NCBI GenBank assembly: GCA_964646405.1
Contig: CAZYDV010000344.1
Span: 1-6,492, forward strand
Length of the DNA: 6,492 bases
Source of the DNA: CAKZSB01 sp964646405
GTDB lineage: Bacteria > Pseudomonadota > Gammaproteobacteria > Granulosicoccales > Granulosicoccaceae
Direction: 5' to 3'
Shown: piece after piece, positions 1 through 5,385 of the stretch
How the letters are laid out: each line of letters begins with the position of its first letter
How positions within the stretch are numbered: position 1 is the stretch's first letter
The notes under the pieces: generated by a model
What the model was told of the DNA's origin: nothing
Seen by the model: only the letters and a program-made list of their open reading frames with translations
Databases searched by the model: none
Position numbers and translations under genes: made by a program

Positions 1-67
1 AACTATCAATGTTTCGAAAGGCGACATATGTTATGCACTTGAATGTTGAATGCGCCAAATGATACAA

Positions 68-81
68 GAGCCGGCCGGCTC
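68..81 (-). terminator. possible hairpin terminator of the three-gene operon
   Basis: A perfect 14-base palindrome (GAGCCGGCCGGCTC) begins two bases after the stop codon of the short-chain dehydrogenase gene. Read on the minus strand it can fold into a 5-bp GC-rich stem with a GGCC loop, followed by TTGTATCATTT. The T tract is interrupted, so this is at best a weak intrinsic terminator. Its placement just after the last operon gene is the main argument. Nothing recognisable was seen in the remaining bases at the left edge. Confidence 0.4.
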
Positions 82-83
82 AA

Positions 84-827
84 CTAATACGTCCAGGTCT
101 CGGTGAGCGGCCTCAATTCAACCTCGTTGCTCCACGCAGTTCTGGGTTGTAAGTGGGTAAGCCAATAGGACTCTGCAATATCTTCCGGATTCACCATGAC
201 TGGGGCATGATCAGAATCCGCATAAATCGATTGCATCAGCGGTACATCCAGATCACAGTCCAAACGCATGTGAGCGATGTGTATGCCGTGTTTGGAATAC
301 GCTTTGGATAGGCTCTGCGACAGCGCGCGAAGGCCGAACTTGGCAATAGCGTAGTGGGGGTATTGGCTGGATCCTCTATATGCAGCGGTCGCACTGGAAT
401 AAAAGACGCTGCCTGAGCCTTTCTTTATCATCGCAGGCATTACCGCTTTGGCGGCAGCCAACGCGCCGACCACTTCGACGCGGAACAGGTTATCCAGCAC
501 GTCGTACGGTAAGTCCAACGGTTCGTAGACTTCAAACCCCCCTCGTGCGTTATACAGGAGCACAGCCGTATCGCCCATCTCTCGATGTAGTCCACTGATC
601 ACAGCCTCGAGTTCGGCAGGTTTAGTCACATCCGCAGCAAAAAAACGCGCTGTTACCGTAGAAAATGACTGGTGAAGTGTGTCAATAATCGGTGCCGCCG
701 TGGATTCAGAGCGTGAGATAAGTGCTATATCAAAGCCTTCTCGCGCAAACTTTCTGGCAAGCGACTTACCCAGCCCTTCCCCTGCGCCAACGATGGTACA
801 CAGCGGATTTTTCGAAAAATTCGTCAT
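84..827 (-). CDS. short-chain dehydrogenase/reductase (SDR), NAD(P)-dependent
   Basis: This is a 247-residue classical SDR, the normal length for the family, and a cytosolic oxidoreductase that would interconvert a carbonyl and an alcohol with NAD(P)(H). Visible motifs are the nucleotide-binding GAGEGLG at residues 14-20, the acidic ADVT near 65-68, NARGG at 93-97 (the NAG position), serine 144/145, and the catalytic pair Y159 and K163 in YAIAK. The residues after the second strand are SRS, with no acidic residue at the position that usually selects NAD, so NADP preference is possible but not proven. The ATG overlaps the stop of the upstream cyclodeaminase gene (ATGA) and has an AGGA six bases upstream, so the start is secure and translation is coupled. 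It is the last gene of the operon. The substrate is unknown; it probably acts on a product of the two upstream enzymes. Confidence 0.94.
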   Translation of the reverse strand: MTNFSKNPLCTIVGAGEGLGKSLARKFAREGFDIALISRSESTAAPIIDTLHQSFSTVTARFFAADVTKPAELEAVISGLHREMGDTAVLLYNARGGFEVYEPLDLPYDVLDNLFRVEVVGALAAAKAVMPAMIKKGSGSVFYSSATAAYRGSSQYPHYAIAKFGLRALSQSLSKAYSKHGIHIAHMRLDCDLDVPLMQSIYADSDHAPVMVNPEDIAESYWLTHLQPRTAWSNEVELRPLTETWTY

Positions 828-1798
828 TGTTCATCCTGACCCGGCAGGTTCTTCCAGACCAATGTGGCTATGGCCAGATCCTGAGCCCCTAAGCCGGTCA
901 AATCGACGATAGTGATATCGTCTTTCGAAAGGTTGACTATGCTAGTGCCAGCTAAGCAGTTGCCCAATGACTCATCGGCGTTGTCGCAAACATATCCAGC
1001 TCGTAGTGCATAACCAAAATCGCCATGACTGGCACACTGATCATGATCGTCGGTGATTATATTGGTGGCCTTCGTGAAGATTGACGGATCGAGCTCTATT
1101 TTACCTTTACCGTCAGCCCCTACTGCAACGATACCTAACCCCGGCCGAATCATGTCTTCCATGAGTATCGGTTTAGTCGACGGCGTGGTCGTCACAATCA
1201 CATCCGATACCTGGCAAAGCGCATCCGCTGTATCAACAACTTCTACGGCTACAGGTAAATCTGCCAATCCATGAGCCAGAACGTCTGCGCTGGATCGATT
1301 CCTTGCCCACAAAACGATATTTTTCACGTCAGCGTGTGCACTGATCCAGCGTGCTTGCAGACCTGCCTGGTGTCCTGCCCCGACAATGCCTAACCCAGTA
1401 GGCAAGGCCCTTCTGATCAGTTCGACAGAGAGCGCACCCGCAGCGGCCGTCCGTACGGCTGTCAGGTGGCCTTCGTCCTGTATGACTGCTAATGGCTCGC
1501 CCGTGTCAGAAGACACCAGCATCAACATTCCGTTGTTAACAGGCAGACCATATATCTCATTGTTGTAGAAGCCCGTGGCCATTTTTACGTAGAAGAACGG
1601 GTAGGCATCCGAGTAAGCGCATTTGATGTGACAATCGCCTCGAATCGATTGATCGGATTCGCGAAAATTCATTTGCAATGGCCGCGGCATTGATATTCTG
1701 CCCTGGCTATGCTCAATAAATCCTCGCCGGACAGCCTCTATAACAGTGGCTTTGTCAGCAACCACAGGCTCGATTTCTGCCAGCGATACAATGCGCAT
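824..1798 (-). CDS. ornithine cyclodeaminase / mu-crystallin family protein
   Basis: This 324-residue protein belongs to the family that includes ornithine cyclodeaminase, ketimine reductase (mu-crystallin), SbnB-type enzymes and the ectoine-utilisation protein EutC. Visible family features are K72 in the FYVKMATGFY segment, R116 in RTAAAGA (substrate carboxylate), the Rossmann GAGHQAG at 140-146, D229 in VGADGKGK (catalytic Asp position) and the C-terminal TGLGAQDLAIATLVW. The segment GFYNNEIYGLPVNNGMLML resembles the EutC-like branch more than classical ornithine cyclodeaminase; this comparison is from memory. An open frame runs a further 89 codons upstream to 2065, but that part is antisense-frame noise inside the aminotransferase gene. 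The ATG used here matches the usual family N-terminus (MRIVSLAEIE) and lies one base after the aminotransferase stop (TAA-A-ATG). No clear Shine-Dalgarno is present, which fits translational re-initiation. Reductive ring formation or imine reduction is inferred; the substrate is not known. Confidence 0.92.
   Translation of the reverse strand: MRIVSLAEIEPVVADKATVIEAVRRGFIEHSQGRISMPRPLQMNFRESDQSIRGDCHIKCAYSDAYPFFYVKMATGFYNNEIYGLPVNNGMLMLVSSDTGEPLAVIQDEGHLTAVRTAAAGALSVELIRRALPTGLGIVGAGHQAGLQARWISAHADVKNIVLWARNRSSADVLAHGLADLPVAVEVVDTADALCQVSDVIVTTTPSTKPILMEDMIRPGLGIVAVGADGKGKIELDPSIFTKATNIITDDHDQCASHGDFGYALRAGYVCDNADESLGNCLAGTSIVNLSKDDITIVDLTGLGAQDLAIATLVWKNLPGQDEQ
834..837 (-). promoter_or_regulatory. 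ribosome-binding site of the SDR gene
   Basis: AGGA on the minus strand lies inside the end of the cyclodeaminase coding region, six bases before the SDR ATG. It supports that start despite the overlap of the two genes. Confidence 0.6.
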
Positions 1799-1799
1799 T

Positions 1800-2936
1800 T
1801 TACGGCGCCAAGGTATTGTGAATTCGTTGCAGGAAATCATCGAACGCCGCGAGTCCCTCGTCGATACCGACCCGCCCGAAGCCGATACGGAAACGATCAG
1901 TCCTGGCGTCCAGCAACTCTGATTGATAGATCGACGCCGGTAGAAGCAATACACCGGCATCTTCAACCAGCGATTCACAAAACGATTCAACGCCTCCTCT
2001 GCCCGTGAACTTCGGGTATGCAATACAACCACCGTCTGGTCTCTGCCAATCGAAAAGCGTGGCATGTCGCGAAAAGAACGCTTCGAGCTTATCGAGATTC
2101 TCGCCCATCAGTGTTCTGACCCGCTCGAGTAATTGTTCGCGGATACTCAGCGCCACAACTGCAAGATGCTCACTCGGTGCCGAATTGCAGATAGACAGGT
2201 AGTGTTTGTAGCGTTCAAGTCGCTGTAGAAGATCCGTATCCTGACAGGCAATCCACCCTATTCGTAACCCAGGTAAGCCATATGCCTTCGACATAACATT
2301 CAGAGACACACCTTTTTCGTATGCCTCGGCGGCTTGAACTATGCGTTTTGTCTCATCAAGCTCCAGCAGCCGATACACCTCATCGCTGAAAAGATATAAA
2401 TCATGTTTTCTGCAAAACTCAATAAGTGCTGCAAATTCACTCTGGCTTGGTACGGCACCCGTAGGGTTGTTTGGAAAACACACGGATAGGAGCTTCGTGT
2501 TGGGCCGACGAGCGCGTTCCAACGCATCCATGTCAAGTCGCCATTGGTTGTGCTCCTGTAGCGGCACACCGGAAACCTCACAAATATCCAGTGGTACGGT
2601 TTCTGCCGCCTGGTAGTTCGGTACAACAACAATAGCGTGGTCATCCCCGTCCAGAAGCACTCGCATAGCCGCGTACACACCTTCCTCTGCGCCGGCGAAA
2701 CACAGAATGTTATCTGGCGTCAGCTGATGGTAGGTCTCGGAGATCGATTGACGCAGCGCGGGTGCCCCCCATGTCTCCGTGTACCCCAAATGCAATTCTG
2801 CCAGTTCATCCACAGGTCGATCTGCCAGACGCATGAGCTCGCCAATACTCACACTCTGAGCATCGGATGCCGTCATGTGGTAGCGAGCGGAAAACTCCCA
2901 CCTGGAAAAATAGGTCTCTAGCACAAAGTCACGCAA
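1800..2936 (-). CDS. PLP-dependent aminotransferase, class I/II (fold type I)
   Basis: With the chosen start this is a 378-residue aspartate-aminotransferase-fold enzyme that would exchange an amino group between an amino acid and a keto acid in the cytosol. Counting from that start, the PLP-contact and catalytic elements are Y108 (PNYQ), NNPTG at 156-160, SDEVYR at 184-189, the Schiff-base lysine K217 in SKAYGLPGLRIGW, and R350 in FRIGFGR, which would bind the substrate carboxylate. The catalytic set is complete. The open frame begins at a TTG at 2981, but an AGGAG lies 10 bases before a second TTG at 2936, whose product starts close to the conserved LETYFSRWEF segment, so 2936 is preferred. 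The next ATG (2876) would cut off that segment. It is the first gene of a tight operon with a cyclodeaminase and an SDR. Related fold-type I enzymes include cyclases such as capreomycidine synthase, so a reaction other than transamination is possible. Confidence 0.92.
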   Translation of the reverse strand: MRDFVLETYFSRWEFSARYHMTASDAQSVSIGELMRLADRPVDELAELHLGYTETWGAPALRQSISETYHQLTPDNILCFAGAEEGVYAAMRVLLDGDDHAIVVVPNYQAAETVPLDICEVSGVPLQEHNQWRLDMDALERARRPNTKLLSVCFPNNPTGAVPSQSEFAALIEFCRKHDLYLFSDEVYRLLELDETKRIVQAAEAYEKGVSLNVMSKAYGLPGLRIGWIACQDTDLLQRLERYKHYLSICNSAPSEHLAVVALSIREQLLERVRTLMGENLDKLEAFFSRHATLFDWQRPDGGCIAYPKFTGRGGVESFCESLVEDAGVLLLPASIYQSELLDARTDRFRIGFGRVGIDEGLAAFDDFLQRIHNTLAP

Positions 2937-2946
2937 TGTTTGAAAG

Positions 2947-2952
2947 CTCCTG
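2947..2952 (-). promoter_or_regulatory. ribosome-binding site deciding the aminotransferase start
   Basis: CAGGAG on the minus strand sits 10 bases before the TTG at 2936. The upstream TTG at 2981 has no comparable purine-rich site, so this element favours the shorter protein. The spacing is slightly long and the start codon is TTG, which together suggest modest translation of the first operon gene. Confidence 0.55.
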
Positions 2953-2995
2953 TAGACAAATTGCGCTGTGGATCGACGCAAATCTCAAGTAAATT

Positions 2996-3007
2996 CCACA
3001 TTTGTGG
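2996..3007 (-). promoter_or_regulatory. 12-base palindrome upstream of the aminotransferase operon, possible operator
   Basis: CCACA-2-TGTGG is an inverted repeat with a two-base centre, about 60 bases before the proposed aminotransferase start. It lies between two copies of TGGAAT on the minus strand, the second overlapping its end. The position suits an operator for a dimeric repressor or activator. No convincing -35/-10 pair could be placed; TTGGAA just upstream is only a weak -35 candidate. Short palindromes also occur by chance, so the call is tentative. Confidence 0.25.
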
Positions 3008-3040
3008 TATTCCAACATCCGGTTCGAACAGGCCGACGGG

Positions 3041-3294
3041 TTAATCAAGTCTGGCCAGCTTATACCGCCATTGACTAATATTGTGCAAGACTGACTGCTG
3101 AGTGGTGACATTTTGCAGGGGATGATTTGCACCCATCGCGCTGCATTCGAATATCTGCCCAGCCTCTATGCCGCGCGACTCGGCCGTGTCCTTTGCCTGC
3201 TGCAGAGACCAGTTATCGGGTGAGTGTGGAAAATCGTCAAGCGCGGCCAACGTTATCTCCCAATCGGTTTCCCCATTGATTTGGGGATGGAGGA
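3041..3294 (-). pseudogene. unidentified protein-like fragment next to the transposase remnant
   Basis: One minus-strand frame is open here and ends with a stop at 3041. It has a protein-like composition, with segments such as TLAALDDFPHSPDNWSLQQA followed by ESRGIEAGQIFECSAMGANH, and its third codon positions look moderately GC-rich. I do not recognise the family. The frame has no start of its own: it runs backwards into the transposase remnant in a different frame from the transposase, and transposase similarity stops at about 3294. The simplest reading is the C-terminal tail of another gene whose beginning was lost when the IS91-like sequence was inserted or rearranged. It could also be a chance open frame. 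Confidence 0.3.
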
Positions 3295-3779
3295 CCGTCC
3301 AGAAACAGCAAGTGGTAATGCAGGTTAAGGTTAAGCGCGACACTCATCACCGATGGCCGGTTCGCAAACAGAAATCGTAACGGAATCGGAATGCTCAGCA
3401 CCCATTGACGTACCGGATGATTCGGGAATGCCTCATCCACCAGCATAGCTGCACTTTCAGCCATTCGACGCGCACCACAACTCGACCGAATGCGGCCCCG
3501 ACAGAACCCTCTGCGCTTGCAGCTAAACGCCAGCAGGTGCTCTCGACGACAACCCTCACACCTGACTCGAAAGAACGCATGCTCCGGACAGCCACATTGC
3601 AGATACGCATCGAACTCCCGCTCCACATACCGCGGTAATGGATTGCCCTGATGTGACAGCTCTGCTTTGAGCTGTAGGTAGTACTTTTCTACCAACTGAT
3701 ACAGCAGCGTCTCTTTGGGCCGGTGGGCTACATAAGGCTCCACCTGCTCAGCCCGCACGCTAGCCTGATAGGGGGTCGA
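3294..3779 (-). pseudogene. IS91-family transposase remnant (zinc-binding N-terminus plus HUH motif)
   Basis: The frame is open from 3779, with a GTG at 3758 as the first usable start. It encodes the N-terminal zinc-binding region and part of the rolling-circle transposase domain of an IS91-group element. Counting from the GTG, recognisable pieces are YVAHRPKETLLYQLV (9-23), the cysteine cluster C67, C70, C80, C86, C94 within RVRCEGC and FSCKRRGFC, the CGARRMAES block at 94-102, and PVRQWVLSIPIPLRFLFANRP (115-135). The metal-binding H147-Y-H149 follows in ALNLNLHYHLLFLDG. Three lesions are visible against the family pattern as I remember it. About five residues are inserted where a CPSC-like pair is expected. 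Roughly 40 residues are missing between PSVM and ALNLN, near 3340-3347. Similarity ends after LFLDG, so the C-terminal half with the catalytic tyrosines is gone. Family members are about 400 residues; this cannot be active. No element ends were identified. Confidence 0.88.
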
Positions 3780-3993
3780 TTACTTTTATGTGATGGTGGA
3801 TGTATTGCCTGGTGAATTGCCTTGAATACTTCGACACTGCTTACTTCCTTCTATGATAACTTCAGGATCCCGACAACAAAGTTTGCCTGCCTAGTCACTC
3901 TCAATCTGTGCTGCACACCTTAACGCCAGCAACGCCATAAGCTCAGATTCACCGGTACACACATTCGACACAAGTCAACTATGCTCGGGGTGA
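3780..3993. other. stretch without a recognisable gene between transposase and repeat-protein remnants
   Basis: All frames examined contain frequent stops and no family was recognised. The DNA is probably debris from the event that brought in, or later deleted part of, the IS91-like element. GAAC, the tetranucleotide next to which IS91-type elements are known to insert, occurs at 3992-3995 and then twice in a row at 4003-4010, at the edge of the repeat-protein fragment. A four-base match is weak evidence. Confidence 0.35.
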
Positions 3994-4170
3994 ACGGTTG
4001 CCGAACGAACTGAGGAAAACCTGGATGGTCTTGCAGATGCCATTACTGCAGCGCCGTTACCGGTCGCTGATACAGACGGGGATGGCCTGGCGGATTTTCT
4101 TGATCTCGATTCTGATCAGGATGGCACAACAGATCACTACGAGGCCGGCGGTGGTGACAGATATAGGTAA
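3994..4170 (+). pseudogene. fragment of a calcium-binding repeat protein (thrombospondin type 3-like)
   Basis: A plus-strand frame that opens after a TGA at 3991-3993 and closes with TAA at 4168-4170 encodes a short aspartate-rich segment. Its core is DTDGDGLADFLDLDSDQDG (4069-4125), preceded by NLDGLADAITAAPLP and followed by DHYEAGGG. The D-x-D-x-D-G-x-x-D spacing is the calcium-binding loop pattern of thrombospondin type 3-like repeats, found in large secreted or surface proteins of environmental bacteria. No start codon with a ribosome-binding site and no signal peptide are present, and only one to two repeat units remain, so this is a leftover rather than a gene. It is the only clearly coding plus-strand signal in the window. 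It ends 4 bases before the convergent AMP nucleosidase gene. Confidence 0.65.
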
Positions 4171-4174
4171 CTAC

Positions 4175-5260
4175 CTACATCAGAGACTCTTCCAGGGCAC
4201 GGATATCGCTGTTAGGTAATCCTTGCGGATATTCATGGCGAAGTCGCTCAATGGCATCGGTGGCGATCTTTATGTGCTGCTTTTTAGTCTCTGCATAAAA
4301 CTGTCTGGCTTCACCGGGCAGTTTGGGCTGGCCGTGGAGCGGTTTGTCGCTGACGCATAGAAGTGTGGCAGTCGGGATTCTGTAGCGAAAGCCGTTCGCG
4401 GCAACCGTTGCCGACTCCATGTCGACAGCTATGGAGCGACTGGCGCGTAGATCTTTCAGTGTTCGTGTAATTGAGAGTTCCCAGTTGCGGTCTGCAGTGG
4501 TATACACCGCACCCATTCGATACGGAAAGCCCGATTCGTCCAGCGCGGCAGCCAGGTAACGGTTGATAAGAAAGTTGGGAATGATCGGCACGGAGGCTGG
4601 AAGCGCCTCGTCGAGAATACCGTCGGCTCGCATGTATCCGGAGGCGAGGACAAAGTCTCCTGTCTCCTGGTGGTTGCGCACGCCGGCGCAATGGCCAACC
4701 ATCACAACGGCTTCCGGGCGCAATACGGCCAGGTGATCGGTGAGGTTTTTTGCGTTAGACGGACCAACGCCGATGTTCACGATGCTCAGGCCGTTGTTAT
4801 CGCCGCTTCGGTGATGCAGCGCCGGCATTTGCACGCCGCTGCGCTGCGAGCCAACGCAGTCGGTAAATTGTTCGGCAAACGCGTCCATGTGCATTTGATA
4901 ATTCGTGAGTAAAACGTAGCGCTGGAAGTCCTCCGCCCGTGTGCCGGTGTAGTGTTCCAGTCTTTGCAGCGAAAGCTCACAGCGTTCAGGTCCAAACAGA
5001 AAGACTTTCTTTCGGGTCAGGTCAAAACCGGTCTCATCAATTTGTTGAAGCAAGGTGGGCGAGTTGAGATCAACCCGCGGGCGAGCTCGAAGTACTGTGA
5101 TTTTTGCCCCGCGCACGGCCAGTTTGAGTAGCTCGCGCCGCAGGTACCAGCGCAGCGCGCCGGGGCGTGCCACACTGCCGGATATCTCCGGGTTGTGTCT
5201 GGACCAGTGGCGATGGACCAGTATCTTCGAGTAGTAGCCGGCCTCGAAATCATGCTCCAT
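4175..5260 (-). CDS. amn: AMP nucleosidase
   Basis: It hydrolyses AMP to adenine and ribose 5-phosphate and so helps to control the adenylate pool. From the ATG used here it has 361 residues. The C-terminal nucleoside-phosphorylase-fold domain shows NIGVGPSNAK (162-171), GHCAG (189-193), VYTTADRNWEL (252-262), AVDMESATVA (278-287, with the ribose-binding glutamate) and CVSDKPLHG (302-310, with the catalytic aspartate). The linker LQRLEHYTGT and LLTNYQMH and the AMN N-terminal element SGSVARPGALRWYLRREL also match. E. coli Amn has 484 residues, so the regulatory N-terminal domain here is shortened. The ATG has no Shine-Dalgarno, and the frame continues upstream for more than 30 plausible codons, including LTIDPVNAGAEQELPAQIDA. 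A start at an ATA at 5362 would give 395 residues. The upstream neighbour is a reductive-dehalogenase-like gene that ends at 5386, so the two are probably co-transcribed. No terminator was found downstream. Confidence 0.93.
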   Translation of the reverse strand: MEHDFEAGYYSKILVHRHWSRHNPEISGSVARPGALRWYLRRELLKLAVRGAKITVLRARPRVDLNSPTLLQQIDETGFDLTRKKVFLFGPERCELSLQRLEHYTGTRAEDFQRYVLLTNYQMHMDAFAEQFTDCVGSQRSGVQMPALHHRSGDNNGLSIVNIGVGPSNAKNLTDHLAVLRPEAVVMVGHCAGVRNHQETGDFVLASGYMRADGILDEALPASVPIIPNFLINRYLAAALDESGFPYRMGAVYTTADRNWELSITRTLKDLRASRSIAVDMESATVAANGFRYRIPTATLLCVSDKPLHGQPKLPGEARQFYAETKKQHIKIATDAIERLRHEYPQGLPNSDIRALEESLM

Positions 5261-5369
5261 ACGGTCGCAGGCGGCATCGATTTGTGCGGGCAGCTCTTGC
5301 TCAGCACCGGCGTTAACCGGGTCAATCGTCAGCGGCTGGTGATCGTCTTTCGAATTGTTTATCTGTTTA

Positions 5370-5375
5370 TCCTCT
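5370..5375 (-). promoter_or_regulatory. ribosome-binding site pointing to an upstream, non-ATG amn start
   Basis: AGAGGA on the minus strand lies 10 bases after the stop of the reductive-dehalogenase-like gene and 7 bases before an ATA codon (5362-5360) in the amn frame. No ATG, GTG or TTG occurs in that frame between this site and the ATG at 5260. The spacing is what an initiation site would show, so either ATA is used or the codon is a mutation or sequencing error of ATG. Confidence 0.45.
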
Positions 5376-5385
5376 GTCCTGGATT

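Noticed and set aside
1799..2065. N-terminal extension of the cyclodeaminase gene by 89 codons overlapping the aminotransferase gene
   Set aside because: The extension lies wholly within the aminotransferase coding region in another frame, has no family similarity, and the ATG at 1798 gives the normal family N-terminus one base after the aminotransferase stop.
2929..3132. Small minus-strand open frame upstream of the aminotransferase
   Set aside because: It overlaps the ribosome-binding site and start of the aminotransferase and the unknown fragment in a third frame, with cysteine/serine-rich content typical of chance frames.
3270..3286. CCCCA...TGGGG short inverted repeat near the end of the transposase remnant, considered as an element end or terminator
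   Set aside because: The stem is only five pairs with no T tract and no match to a terminal structure I can support.
3998..4219. 73-codon plus-strand frame across the repeat-protein fragment
   Set aside because: It is the wrong frame: the calcium-binding repeat pattern is in the frame starting at 3994, while this one gives no recognisable protein and runs into the end of amn.
4311..4698. Additional open frames on the minus strand within the amn gene
   Set aside because: They are arginine- and proline-rich shadow frames of a well-supported gene, without ribosome-binding sites or recognisable motifs.
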